This document shows, piece after piece, positions 1 to 8,506 of a DNA stretch of 33,761 bases. This stretch comes from Holophagaceae bacterium (lineage in GTDB: Bacteria > Acidobacteriota > Holophagae > Holophagales > Holophagaceae). A program made the translations under genes and the position numbers. The notes under the pieces are model-generated. The model saw only the letters and a list, made by a program, of their open reading frames with translations. It did no database searches and was not told the origin of the DNA. The stretch is taken from the NCBI GenBank assembly GCA_003158505.1, contig PMJK01000181.1:1-33761 (forward strand), given 5' to 3'. The stretch's first letter is position 1. Each line of letters begins with the position of its first letter.

Positions 1-582
1 GCCATCAACGAAAAGCGCGGCTGCATGATCGTGGACATCGGCGGCGGCACGACTGATGTGGCCGTCATCAGCTACAACGGCAAGGTGTTCTCGGACTCCA
101 TCCTGATCGCGGGCGATGAGATGGACGAGGCGGTCATCAAGTACATTCGCGAAAAATATAACGTGCTGATTTCCGAGGCCTCGGCCGAGGAAGTGAAGTG
201 GACCCTGGGTTCCGCCTTCCCCTCCGAGTTGACCCGCACCATGGAGGTGAGCGGCCGGGATCAGTTCGAAGGCCTGCCCAAGACCCTCACGCTGAATGAT
301 GCGGAAATCCGCGAGGCCCTGGCCGAACCCGTCAACGCCATCATCGACCTGGTGCGCAAGGCGCTGAACGAGACGCCCCCCCAGCTGGCAGCGGATCTCA
401 TCGACCGCGGCATCTGCCTCACGGGCGGCGGTTCGCTCATCCAGGGTATGGACGAACGGCTCCGCAAGGAGACGCACCTTCCGGTCTTCCGGGCAGAGGA
501 TCCCCAGACCGCCGTCGTGCGAGGCACCGCCCTGTTGCTGGAGAACATCCCGCTCCTGCGCCGCATCCAGATCCTCGACTAG
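1..582 (+). CDS. mreB: Rod shape-determining protein MreB, C-terminal part (5' end outside window)
   Basis: MreB is the bacterial actin homologue. It polymerises on the inner face of the membrane and guides the elongation peptidoglycan machinery. The visible 193 residues cover the second actin lobe. They include the nucleotide phosphate-binding loop (IVDIGGGTTDVAVI, about residues 10-23 of the visible part) and the later nucleotide-binding stretch ICLTGGGSLIQGM, and the chain ends in a usual MreB tail (LLRRIQILD). The reading frame is open from base 1, so the gene starts upstream of the window; whole MreB proteins are about 345 residues. It is the first visible gene of a mreB-mreC-mreD-mrdA-rodA cluster, with mreC starting 12 bases after its stop. 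Nothing in the visible part looks abnormal. Confidence 0.97.
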   Translation, partial: AINEKRGCMIVDIGGGTTDVAVISYNGKVFSDSILIAGDEMDEAVIKYIREKYNVLISEASAEEVKWTLGSAFPSELTRTMEVSGRDQFEGLPKTLTLNDAEIREALAEPVNAIIDLVRKALNETPPQLAADLIDRGICLTGGGSLIQGMDERLRKETHLPVFRAEDPQTAVVRGTALLLENIPLLRRIQILD

Positions 583-594
583 CCTGGAGGACGC

Positions 595-1482
595 ATGGTC
601 GTCCGTGCAACCAGGTGGAGATGGAGCCGCACGGTGTGGCAGCGCCTGTTCCTGTTGCTCCTTTGGCTGGGTCAGGGCGTCTGGGTGTTCCTCGGCCCGA
701 ACCCCGGCCGTCATTGGAGCCATCTGGCCGATGCGTTGTCCCGCCCTTCCCAGGGTCTCGCGTCGCGCTGGGATGGCTGGCGCGCCACCCGCCAGGCAGC
801 CCGTCGGAATCTTGCCGAGACCCGCGCGGAGAACGCCCGATTGGCGGCGGAATTGGCCCAGCTAAAAACCCAGGCCGCGCAGGAGGCGCCCAGGCTGTCG
901 GAGGCCGATGCTGCGGTGGGCCTGCTGGGCCTCAAGCAGCAGATCCCCCTCGACCTCAAAGCGGCCCGAGTGATCTTCACCACCCGCCCCGCCACCTTCG
1001 GCGGCTTGATCCTCGATCGGGGCCAGGACCTAGGCCTGGTGGCCGATCAGGGAGTGCTGGTGCCCGAGGGCATCGTGGGGCGGCTCTGGTCCGTCAGCGG
1101 CACCCAATCCAAGGTGCTCCCGGCCGACGCACCGAACGCCTCCGTGGCCGTGATGCTCATCCGCAGCCGGGCCACGGGCGTGCTCCAGGGCCTGGGTTCC
1201 GCGCGGGCGCTCATCCGCTACCTGAGCAACCAGGAGGTGGTGCAAGTGGGCGAGGCCGTGCTCACCAGTGGGCTGGACCGGGTCTTCCCGCGCGGGTTGC
1301 TGGTGGGCTACGTGGCTGAAGTGGCCCAGGGCGACCTCGAACTCCGGGTCATCGTCAACCTGTCTGCGCCCCTGGACCGCGTGAGCACGGTTCTATTGCT
1401 GCCTCCCCAGCCGCCCCTGGAGGTGCAGCCCCCCTTCCTCGCACCGGAAACAAAACCGCAGCGGAAACGGGGGATGCCATGA
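595..1482 (+). CDS. mreC: Rod shape-determining protein MreC
   Basis: MreC is a bitopic membrane protein whose periplasmic part forms dimers or filaments that bind and activate PBP2. The 295-residue product has one N-terminal membrane segment (about 15-33), a coiled coil rich in Arg, Ala, Glu and Leu (about 60-100) and the beta-rich MreC domain (about 120-270), with the family-like stretches FGGLILDRGQDLGL and VLTSGLDRVFPRGLLVGYV. The C-terminal tail is Pro-rich and basic. The ATG at 595 follows a good Shine-Dalgarno sequence (TGGAGG at 585-590). The stop overlaps the mreD start in an ATGA, so the two are probably translationally coupled. Length is normal for the family. Confidence 0.95.
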   Translation: MVVRATRWRWSRTVWQRLFLLLLWLGQGVWVFLGPNPGRHWSHLADALSRPSQGLASRWDGWRATRQAARRNLAETRAENARLAAELAQLKTQAAQEAPRLSEADAAVGLLGLKQQIPLDLKAARVIFTTRPATFGGLILDRGQDLGLVADQGVLVPEGIVGRLWSVSGTQSKVLPADAPNASVAVMLIRSRATGVLQGLGSARALIRYLSNQEVVQVGEAVLTSGLDRVFPRGLLVGYVAEVAQGDLELRVIVNLSAPLDRVSTVLLLPPQPPLEVQPPFLAPETKPQRKRGMP

Positions 1483-1964
1483 GGATTCCCACGCCCTCCT
1501 CCACGCGCCAGAACCTGCTTTGCGCTGCGGCCCTGGGCCTGATCTTCCTTTGCGCGCCATTCCCCAAAGTTCAGATTGTCCTTCACGCCATGCTGGTGCT
1601 CGCGCTGGCGCCCCGCGCCGGAGCGCCCCTGACTGGAGTATTGTGGGCCATGGCAGCGGGATGGGCGCTGGAAGGCTCCTATCTGTACCCCCACATGGGC
1701 GGCACCGCCTGGGCGGACATGACCCTGACCCTGCTCACCGGATGGATGGCCGGGCGCTGGCCCCTGGAAGGCCTGAAGGGCTGGCTGGGTCGCCTGGCGG
1801 CACTCACGGTCCTTCATGCCCTGCTGGTGCATGGCGCGGTGCGGCTGGCGACGGCGCCGCATCCCTGGGGTTGGGGCTGGTTCTGGACCCTCCTGACCGT
1901 ACCGCTCTGGGGCTGGGTCGCCTGGAGGTTGCTCCAGGCGGGCACCGGATCCGGGCGGCGCTGA
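1479..1964 (+). CDS. mreD: Rod shape-determining protein MreD (by context)
   Basis: This small polytopic membrane protein of 161 residues has about five hydrophobic segments. The first starts near residue 10 and the others are separated by short loops with few charges. Sequence conservation in MreD is weak, so the call rests on size, topology and position between mreC and mrdA. MreD is a membrane member of the elongasome, linking MreC to PBP2 and RodA. The ATG overlaps the mreC stop by ATGA and the stop lies 3 bases before the mrdA start, so the three are almost certainly co-translated. The Trp- and Leu-rich composition is usual for the family. Confidence 0.85.
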   Translation: MRIPTPSSTRQNLLCAAALGLIFLCAPFPKVQIVLHAMLVLALAPRAGAPLTGVLWAMAAGWALEGSYLYPHMGGTAWADMTLTLLTGWMAGRWPLEGLKGWLGRLAALTVLHALLVHGAVRLATAPHPWGWGWFWTLLTVPLWGWVAWRLLQAGTGSGRR

Positions 1965-1967
1965 GCC

Positions 1968-3863
1968 ATGGACCCACGGCAGCGACCCCTTCTGCGCCGG
2001 AGGCTCGGGGCCTTCAAGGCGATGACCTGGAGCCTGGTGGCCCTGCTGGTGCTCATCTATGCCTGGCTGCAGCTGGTCCGGCACGGCGAGTTCAAACAAC
2101 TGGCCATGCAGCAGGCCGTGAAGGTGCGTCCCATCCCGGCGCCGCGGGGCCTGGTGCTGGACCGCAGCGGGCAGCGTCTGGTGGACAATCGGCGGGCGCT
2201 CCACCTGGTCATCCAGCGGGAAGACCTTCCCAGCAAGCCCGAGGTGATCGCTTCCCTCGCGGATGCGCTGGTGCTGGATCCCGCGGCCCTGGCGCGGAAG
2301 ATCCTGAGCTACCGGCAGGCGGGGAAGGGACGCCCCCTGGTGCTCAAAGAGAACCTGGACGAGGCCGGCATCGCCATCGCCGAGCGCGTCCGGGCCCGCT
2401 ATGCCTTCCTCAGCGTGGAAGTGGCGCCCCGGCGCGTCTACCTCGGTGACGAGCTCGCCGGCCACGTGCTCGGCTACGTCGGGGAAGTGGATGAGGAACT
2501 GATGAAGGCCAAGCCTGGCATGTTCCACCTGGGCGAGACCATCGGCAAGGAGGGCTTCGAGGCCAGCGGCAACGAGAAGCTCAAGGGGGTGGACGGGCAG
2601 AAGCGTATCCTGGTGGATCAGCTGGGCACCGAGGTCGCGAACTTCGGGCAGCTGGACGCCACGGTGGGCCGCAGCCTCTTCCTCACCCTCGATGCGGGAC
2701 TGCAGAAGGTGGCCCAGGACGCCCTGGGCCAGGAGGCCGGAGCCGTGGTCGTGCTGGACCTGCGCGATGGCGGCGTGCTGGCGATGTACTCCAGCCCTTC
2801 GTACGATCCGAACCTCTTCCTCAACCGGCTCAGCCAGGACATGGTGGACCGCTACCTGGCCAACAACCTCACCCGGCCCATGGTGAACAGGCCTATCCAG
2901 GGCATCTACGCGCCCGGCTCCACTTTCAAGCTGCTGGTGGCCATTGCGGCGCTGGAGAAGGGCGTGGTCACCCCACAGACGATCATCTACTGTTCGGGAA
3001 AGAAGAACTTCTACGGCCGCGATTTCCGCTGCGACAAACCCACGGGCCATGGGGGCCTCTCCATGATCCAGGCCATCGCCCAGAGCTGTGACGTCTACTT
3101 CTACGAGCTGGCGTCCCGTCTGGACATCGATGACATCTACGCCACCGCGGAGAAGTACGGCCTCACAGAGCGTACGGGCATCGACCTGCCCCAGGAGAAG
3201 CGGACCCGCATTCCCAGCCGGGCCTGGAAGCGCAAGACCTATCCGCGGGATCCCAAGTGGTACGGCGGCGAGACCATCAGTGTGGGCATCGGCCAGGGCG
3301 CCGTGGGTGTGACGCCCCTGGGCTTGGCGCGCTTCTACGCCCTGCTGGCCACCAAGGGGAAGCTGCTGACGCCGCACCTGTTCTACGGCTTTCGGGACGA
3401 CCAGAACAACACCTTGGAAGTCGCCCCGACCCTGCCAGCCAAGGACACACCTCTGGACCCCAAAATCTGGGAGGTTCTGAACGAGGGGCTCCGCGAAGTG
3501 GTCCAGAGCGGGACGGCCTCCACCAATCCCTTCGTGCGCGAGATCGCCAAGGAGATTCCCTTCTCGGGCAAGACCGGCACCGCACAGGTGGCCACGTTCG
3601 TGGACAAGGCCCACTATGCGCGCCAGGCCAAGAAGCTGAAGGACCACGCCCTCTTTGCGGGCTACGCGCCCAGCGAGCACCCGCAGATCGCCTTCGCCGT
3701 GGTGGTGGAGAACGCAGGCTTCGGCTCCACCTCCGCCGCCCCCGTCGCGGCCAAGCTCGTGAAGTACTGGTGCGTGGACCGGCTCACCAATCCTCTGCCC
3801 CCGCCCAGGGGCAAGATGGTGGACCCCTTCGCCCCCGTACCGCAGGCGGAGGCCCCGGAATGA
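1968..3863 (+). CDS. mrdA: Penicillin-binding protein 2 (peptidoglycan DD-transpeptidase, elongasome)
   Basis: PBP2 cross-links new peptidoglycan during cell elongation, acting in the periplasm with RodA as the glycan polymerase. The 631-residue protein has a short cytoplasmic tail, one membrane anchor (about 20-37), a dimerisation/pedestal domain (starting near PAPRGLVLDRSG, about 57-230) and the transpeptidase domain. All three catalytic motifs are present: S318-T-F-K321 (APGSTFK), S373-C-D375 and K535-T-G537 (SGKTGTAQ). Length matches the family. It starts 3 bases after mreD and ends in an ATGA overlap with rodA. The last roughly 25 residues are Pro-rich and probably disordered. Beta-lactam sensitivity of the active site is family knowledge and is not tested here. 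Confidence 0.97.
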   Translation: MDPRQRPLLRRRLGAFKAMTWSLVALLVLIYAWLQLVRHGEFKQLAMQQAVKVRPIPAPRGLVLDRSGQRLVDNRRALHLVIQREDLPSKPEVIASLADALVLDPAALARKILSYRQAGKGRPLVLKENLDEAGIAIAERVRARYAFLSVEVAPRRVYLGDELAGHVLGYVGEVDEELMKAKPGMFHLGETIGKEGFEASGNEKLKGVDGQKRILVDQLGTEVANFGQLDATVGRSLFLTLDAGLQKVAQDALGQEAGAVVVLDLRDGGVLAMYSSPSYDPNLFLNRLSQDMVDRYLANNLTRPMVNRPIQGIYAPGSTFKLLVAIAALEKGVVTPQTIIYCSGKKNFYGRDFRCDKPTGHGGLSMIQAIAQSCDVYFYELASRLDIDDIYATAEKYGLTERTGIDLPQEKRTRIPSRAWKRKTYPRDPKWYGGETISVGIGQGAVGVTPLGLARFYALLATKGKLLTPHLFYGFRDDQNNTLEVAPTLPAKDTPLDPKIWEVLNEGLREVVQSGTASTNPFVREIAKEIPFSGKTGTAQVATFVDKAHYARQAKKLKDHALFAGYAPSEHPQIAFAVVVENAGFGSTSAAPVAAKLVKYWCVDRLTNPLPPPRGKMVDPFAPVPQAEAPE

Positions 3864-4945
3864 GGGAACGCTTCCGGGCCCTGGACCCGCGCCTGCTCTG
3901 GGTGCTGCTGGCCCTCATCGCCCTGGGTACGCTGACGCTCTTTTCCGCCGGGCGGAATACGCCACAGTCCGGGATCTGGCTCAAGCAGAGCCTCTGGAAC
4001 CTGCTGGGCATGATGCTGATGCTGCTGCTGGCCACCACGGATCCTCGCCGCATCTTCCGCTACAGCTTCCCCGCCTACCTGGTCGGCCTGCTGGCCCTGG
4101 CGGCCGTACTGGTGGTTGGGAAGAAGATCGGGGGTTCCACCCGGTGGTTCATGATCGCAGGCCAGACCTTCCAGCCTTCGGAACTGATGAAATGGGTCAC
4201 CCTCCTCTATGTGTCCCAACGCCTGGGATCGAGGAACGCCGACACCGTGGGCCGTCTCGAACTCTTCGGGGCCGCGGGCCTGGTGGTCTTCCCCATGCTG
4301 CTCATCCAGCGGCAGCCGGACCTGGGCATGGCCCTCAGCTTCCTGCCCATCCTGCTGATCATCCCGCTCATGAAGGGATTCCGCGGGCGCTGGGTGGTGG
4401 CGCTGCTGCTGCTGGTCGGCTTGGGGGGATTCGGCGCCTGGAAGGTCGTGCTGAAGCCCTATCAGAAACAGCGGGTGATGATCTTCCTGGATCCTTCTGC
4501 CGACCTCCAGGGGAAGGGCTATCAGGTGAACCAAAGCCGCATCGCCATCGGGGCAGGTGGGCTTATCGGGAAGGGGTTCACCAGTGGTTCTCAGACCCAG
4601 CTGAACTTCCTGCCGGTGAAGACCACGGATTTTGCCTTCAGTGTGTGGGCTGAGGAACGCGGCTTCCTGGGCGTCCTGCTGGCCATGGGACTCTTCGGGC
4701 TGCTGCTGAGCCGTATCCTGGACGCCGCCCAGGCCGCCCACACGAATGCCGAAGCCTATTTCTGCGCCGGTGCCGCGGGCATCTTCGCCCTGCATCTGCT
4801 GGTGAATGTGGGCATGGTGGCTGGTGCGCTGCCGAACAAGGGCATGGTGCTGCCCTTCTTCAGCGCGGGAGGGAGCAGCACCCTGAGCTTCTTCCTGGCC
4901 CTGGGCCTCATCATGGGCATCCTGCATCGATCGAGGGTGAAATGA
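3860..4945 (+). CDS. rodA: Peptidoglycan glycosyltransferase RodA (SEDS family)
   Basis: RodA polymerises lipid II into glycan strands and partners with PBP2 in the elongasome. The 361-residue protein is highly hydrophobic with about ten membrane segments. SEDS hallmarks are visible: STRWFMIAGQTFQPSELMKW (about 93-112), the RQPDLG stretch (about 151-156), the large extracellular loop containing FLPVKTTDFAF, where D257 matches the essential Asp of the family, and the C-terminal LPFFSAGGSSTLSFF (about 331-345). The ATG at 3860 overlaps the mrdA stop (ATGA); the same frame is open further upstream, but that part is only antisense-like shadow inside mrdA. The stop overlaps the ligA start by ATGA. 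Confidence 0.96.
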   Translation: MRERFRALDPRLLWVLLALIALGTLTLFSAGRNTPQSGIWLKQSLWNLLGMMLMLLLATTDPRRIFRYSFPAYLVGLLALAAVLVVGKKIGGSTRWFMIAGQTFQPSELMKWVTLLYVSQRLGSRNADTVGRLELFGAAGLVVFPMLLIQRQPDLGMALSFLPILLIIPLMKGFRGRWVVALLLLVGLGGFGAWKVVLKPYQKQRVMIFLDPSADLQGKGYQVNQSRIAIGAGGLIGKGFTSGSQTQLNFLPVKTTDFAFSVWAEERGFLGVLLAMGLFGLLLSRILDAAQAAHTNAEAYFCAGAAGIFALHLLVNVGMVAGALPNKGMVLPFFSAGGSSTLSFFLALGLIMGILHRSRVK

Positions 4946-6945
4946 CCGACCTGCGGCCTCGGATGAAGGAACTGGCGGATCAGGTGCGGCTGCATCGCCA
5001 TCGTTACTACGTGCTGGATCAGCCCGTGGTCTCCGACGCCGAGTACGACGCCCTGGAGCGGGAGCTGCGGAACCTCGAAGGCGCCCATCCTGAGCTGGCG
5101 GATCCCAATAGCCCCACACTGCGCGTGGGCGCGCCGCCCGTGGACGCCTTCGAGAAACGCCGCCATGCGGTGCCCATGCTCAGCCTCGACAACGCCTACT
5201 CCGAAGTGGAGCTGCGGGAATGGGAGGTGAAGTGGCGGAAGCTCGTGCCGGAGGCCAAACCCCGCTATGCCGCCGAGCTCAAGGTGGATGGGCTATCTCT
5301 TTCGCTGATCTACGAGGGCCAGCAGCTGGTGGAGGCCATCACCCGGGGCGATGGCGAGACGGGCGAACTGGTGACCGAGAACGCCCGGACCATCGCGGAC
5401 ATCCCGCTGGTCCTGCCTGAAGACGCGCCGGAGCGCCTGGAGGTGCGAGGCGAAGTCTTCCTCTCCCGCAAACGCTGGGAGGAACTGAATCGCCAACGGG
5501 ATGCCCGGGGAGAATTCCGGTTCGCCAATCCCCGCAACGCCGCCAGCGGCACCATGAAGCTGCTGGACAGCCGGGAGGTGGCCGCCCGGGGCCTGTCCTT
5601 CCTGCCCTGGCAGGCCCTGGGGAGCGAAGGCGCGGGCGACGACCACGTCCACGCCATGGCCCGCCTTGGGACGTGGGGATTCGGCGTGATGCCTGCCCGC
5701 GGGGAAGGCGACCTGGACGCTGTGCTGGCCTTCATCGCCCTGCAAGCCGATGCCCGCCTCCGGCTGCCCTTCGACACGGATGGCGTGGTGCTGAAGATCC
5801 TCGATTCCGCTCTGCAACAACGCTTGGGTGCCACGGATCGCGTGCCGCGTTGGGCCATCGCTTTCAAATATCCGGCGACGCAGGTGACGACCACGGTGCT
5901 GGGTATCACGTGGCAGGTGGGCCGCAGCGGCAAACTCACGCCGGTGGCGGAACTGGAGGCGGTGGAAGTGGCGGGGTCCACGGTCCGTCGGGCCACGCTG
6001 CACAATGCCGACGAGCTGGCGCGGCTCGGCCTGAAGGTGGGCCATCGCGTCTTCATCGAGAAGGGCGGCGAAGTGATCCCCAAGGTCGTGGCCCTGGTGC
6101 CTGGAGAGGAGACCCGGGATCTTCCGGCACCAGTTATTCCAGAGGTCTGCCCCGAGTGCCTGGGCGAGGTCGGCAAGACGGAGGACGGCGAAGTCGCCAT
6201 CCGCTGCCTCAACCCCGAGTGCCCCGCCAAGCTGGTGGCGAGGTTGCAGCACTTCGGCGGACGGGCCGCCCTGGATATCGAGGGCATGGGCGAGGCGCTG
6301 GCGGAGCAGCTGGTGGCCTCCGGCCGCATCGAACAACCCTGGGATGTGTTCAGCCTGCTCCAGGAGCCGCGGCAGGGCCTGGCCTTCCTGTCCGGGTTGG
6401 AGCGCATGGCCGAGAAGTCCGCGCAGAACTTGCTGGGAGCTCTGGATGCGGCCCGATCCAAGCCCTTGTCCCGATGGCTTCACGCCCTGGGCATTCCCAT
6501 GGTGGGGGCCCGGACGGCGGAACTGCTGGCCGAGGCCTACCCGTCCCTCGAGGCGCTGTGGGCCGCCAAAGAGAACCGCCTGCAGGCGGTGGAGGAAGTG
6601 GGCCCCAAGGTGGCTTCTGCCCTCCGTGCCTTCATCGCTGTGCACCCTGAGTTGCCCAGCCGGCTCGCCGGCTGGGGTGTGCATCCAGAGCCACCGGTAC
6701 CCAGGGATCTGGCCACGCTGCCGCTTTCCGGCGAAGTGGTCGTCGTGACTGGGACCTTGCCCAGCCTCTCCCGCGAGGATGCCGAGGCGATGCTGAAACG
6801 GCTGGGGGCAAAGGTCACCGGGAGTATCTCACCCAAGACCTCGATTCTCCTGGCCGGGGAGAAGGCTGGGTCCAAGCTAGCCAAGGCGGAGGCGCTGGGC
6901 ATCCCGGTGCGTGACGAGGCCTGGTTGCGGGCGCTGGACGGATGA
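4942..6945 (+). CDS. ligA: NAD-dependent DNA ligase LigA
   Basis: LigA seals nicks in replication and repair using NAD+. The 667-residue product has the normal domain order: Ia domain (YYVLDQPVVSDAEYD, about 22-36), adenylation domain with the catalytic K114 in KVDG (114-117), OB fold, a four-Cys zinc finger (CPEC followed by CLNPEC), helix-hairpin-helix repeats (for example GRAALDIEGMGEALAEQL and the later EEVGPKVASAL) and a C-terminal BRCT domain (about 590-667). The ATG overlaps the rodA stop by ATGA, placing a replication gene at the end of the cell-wall operon. No competing start is needed, since the chain begins normally for the family. Confidence 0.97.
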   Translation: MTDLRPRMKELADQVRLHRHRYYVLDQPVVSDAEYDALERELRNLEGAHPELADPNSPTLRVGAPPVDAFEKRRHAVPMLSLDNAYSEVELREWEVKWRKLVPEAKPRYAAELKVDGLSLSLIYEGQQLVEAITRGDGETGELVTENARTIADIPLVLPEDAPERLEVRGEVFLSRKRWEELNRQRDARGEFRFANPRNAASGTMKLLDSREVAARGLSFLPWQALGSEGAGDDHVHAMARLGTWGFGVMPARGEGDLDAVLAFIALQADARLRLPFDTDGVVLKILDSALQQRLGATDRVPRWAIAFKYPATQVTTTVLGITWQVGRSGKLTPVAELEAVEVAGSTVRRATLHNADELARLGLKVGHRVFIEKGGEVIPKVVALVPGEETRDLPAPVIPEVCPECLGEVGKTEDGEVAIRCLNPECPAKLVARLQHFGGRAALDIEGMGEALAEQLVASGRIEQPWDVFSLLQEPRQGLAFLSGLERMAEKSAQNLLGALDAARSKPLSRWLHALGIPMVGARTAELLAEAYPSLEALWAAKENRLQAVEEVGPKVASALRAFIAVHPELPSRLAGWGVHPEPPVPRDLATLPLSGEVVVVTGTLPSLSREDAEAMLKRLGAKVTGSISPKTSILLAGEKAGSKLAKAEALGIPVRDEAWLRALDG

Positions 6946-6975
6946 TCCCTCGCCTATCGCCGTATTCATTTCAAT

Positions 6976-7002
6976 CACTTCGCGCGGCCTGCGCGCGAAG
7001 TG
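6976..7002 (+). terminator. GC-rich hairpin after ligA, possible terminator
   Basis: Perfect 11-bp arms CACTTCGCGCG (6976-6986) and CGCGCGAAGTG (6992-7002) enclose a 5-base loop, 30 bases after the ligA stop. No T-run follows, so it is not a textbook intrinsic terminator. Its place between the elongation operon and the kinase promoter region still fits an end-of-transcript structure. Confidence 0.5.
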
Positions 7003-7047
7003 TGTGGCAGCGTTCCCCGGCCGCGCCGAGCATGGGACAGAAAGGCC

Positions 7048-7053
7048 TAGACT
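7048..7053 (+). promoter_or_regulatory. TAGACT box, candidate -10 element for the first kinase
   Basis: TAGACT lies 49 bases before the chosen GTG start of the kinase gene. The same hexamer, or a one-base variant, precedes several other genes here (see findings). I see no clear TTGACA-like box 16-18 bases upstream, so the promoter assignment is inference from recurrence. Confidence 0.4.
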
Positions 7054-7102
7054 GGAACCCACACACGTCACATGATCTGACCTACCTCGAACGGAATTGT
7101 TT

Positions 7103-8449
7103 GTGCTGACGCGTCTCGGCAAGTTCGAAATTGTCCGGTTGCTCGCCCAGGGAAGCATGGGTGAAGTCTACGTGGGCCTGGATCCCATCCTGGGGCGCGA
7201 GGTGGCCATCAAGGTCATTCATGCATCGGCCAGTCTGGGACCTCAGGCCCGGGAGCGCTTCGCCACGGAGGCCCGCGCCGCCGCAGTCCTGAACCATCCG
7301 AACATCGTGACCGTGCATGAGTTGGGCGAGGAGCAGGGTGTGCTCTACCTGGCCATGGAACTGGTGAAGGGCGAGGACCTCGGCACGCTGATCCAGATGG
7401 GGACCCTGAAGCCCATCGATATGCTCGAAGTGCTGGCCCAGGTCTGCGATGGCCTGGCGGTGGCGCACCGGCACCAGATCCTGCACAGGGACATCAAACC
7501 CTCGAACATCCGCGTGGTCTGGGACGGGAAGAACCTCCAGGCCAAGGTGCTGGATTTCGGCGTGGCCAAGTTCATCAACCGGGACACCACGGACGAAGGC
7601 ATCGTCTTCGGCACCGTGAACTACATGGCCCCGGAGTACCTGCAGAGCGGTCGCCCGGATTCCCGCAGCGACCTCTTCGCGGTCGGGGTGATCCTCTATG
7701 AAGCCCTGGTCGGCATTCCGCCCTTCGATGGTCCCAGCCCAGGCTCGGTGATCTACCGCCTGCTCCACGATACGCCTATGCCCCTGCCCCCCACGGCCTT
7801 CCAGGGCATCAGTCGGGATGTGCAGGGCATCTTGAACCATGCCCTGGCCAAGGATCCGAGTAATCGGTTCCAGAGCGCCGACGATCTGGCCGCCATGCTG
7901 CGAGCCGCCAAGGACCCGGCCTGGCGGTGGGAACAGGAACGGCCCACGATGGCACTCAAGATCAACCGCCCTGTCTCGGAGCGGGGTCCGGTACCGCAGA
8001 CACCCCCGCGAGGGTTCCCGATTGTCCCCTTGGCGCTACGGCCAGCCTCACCGGGCCCAGCCATTCCGTCACCTTCGGGCTCCTTCCCCAAGTCCATGGG
8101 GGTGCTCCGTTCGTCGGCGAGGGAAGTCCCTGCCTCCCAGGGAGTCGTTCCCTCCGGCCGGGACGAGGTCAGGAAGGACGTTCTGGAAACCACCCGACAT
8201 CAGCTTCTCCAGGCCCTGGAGATCGATCCGGACAATGCGAAAGCCCACGCCATGCTGCTGGTCACCCACTACCGTCTGGGGCGCATGGATGCGCTCATGC
8301 AGACGCTTCGCCAGGCGCGAAACCGGGGCATTCCGACAGCCGGTCTGAAGGCCGTTCCCCGTTGCCATCAGATGGTGCTGGAGGAGATGCAGACGTGCCG
8401 CCTGCCGCTGGAGCTCCACGGGGAGTTCATGGATTACCTCGGATCCTGA
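7103..8449 (+). CDS. Soluble PknB-type Ser/Thr protein kinase with C-terminal helical (TPR-like) tail
   Basis: This is a Hanks-type kinase of 448 residues. It has the glycine loop LAQGSMGEVY (14-23), K37 in VAIK, E56 of helix C, the catalytic loop HRDIKPSN (H128-R-D130), D151-F-G153, and A176-P-E178 ending the activation segment. The kinase domain ends near 270; a Pro/Ser-rich linker follows, then a helical region around ALEIDPDNAKAHAMLLVTHYRLG that resembles a TPR. There is no membrane segment, so it is probably cytoplasmic. I chose GTG 7103 over TTG 7097 because the protein then aligns end to end with the next kinase (MLxRLGxFE). The start has no strong Shine-Dalgarno sequence. The substrate is unknown. 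It lies 57 bases before its paralogue and probably shares an operon with it. Confidence 0.9.
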   Translation: MLTRLGKFEIVRLLAQGSMGEVYVGLDPILGREVAIKVIHASASLGPQARERFATEARAAAVLNHPNIVTVHELGEEQGVLYLAMELVKGEDLGTLIQMGTLKPIDMLEVLAQVCDGLAVAHRHQILHRDIKPSNIRVVWDGKNLQAKVLDFGVAKFINRDTTDEGIVFGTVNYMAPEYLQSGRPDSRSDLFAVGVILYEALVGIPPFDGPSPGSVIYRLLHDTPMPLPPTAFQGISRDVQGILNHALAKDPSNRFQSADDLAAMLRAAKDPAWRWEQERPTMALKINRPVSERGPVPQTPPRGFPIVPLALRPASPGPAIPSPSGSFPKSMGVLRSSAREVPASQGVVPSGRDEVRKDVLETTRHQLLQALEIDPDNAKAHAMLLVTHYRLGRMDALMQTLRQARNRGIPTAGLKAVPRCHQMVLEEMQTCRLPLELHGEFMDYLGS

Positions 8450-8506
8450 AAGTCCTGCGCTCAACCGCCGATGAGACTTTGGAATCCCTGGTTTCCAGGT
8501 GGTGCA

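Noticed and set aside
1308..3680. Very long minus-strand open frame opposite mreC, mreD and mrdA
   Set aside because: It is antisense to well-recognised genes, its translation is rich in His, Gln, Arg and Gly with no domain, and it is the usual shadow of GC-rich codon use.
3662..5119. Long minus-strand open frame opposite mrdA, rodA and ligA
   Set aside because: It is the shadow of three certain genes; the composition is low-complexity and it has no ribosome binding site.
5293..6684. Long minus-strand open frame opposite ligA
   Set aside because: It is antisense to ligA, whose motifs (KVDG, zinc finger, BRCT) are all in place.
8471..8506. Upstream ATG as start of the second kinase
   Set aside because: The 12 extra residues have no match in the paralogue; ATG 8507 has AGGTGG in front of it and aligns with the first kinase.
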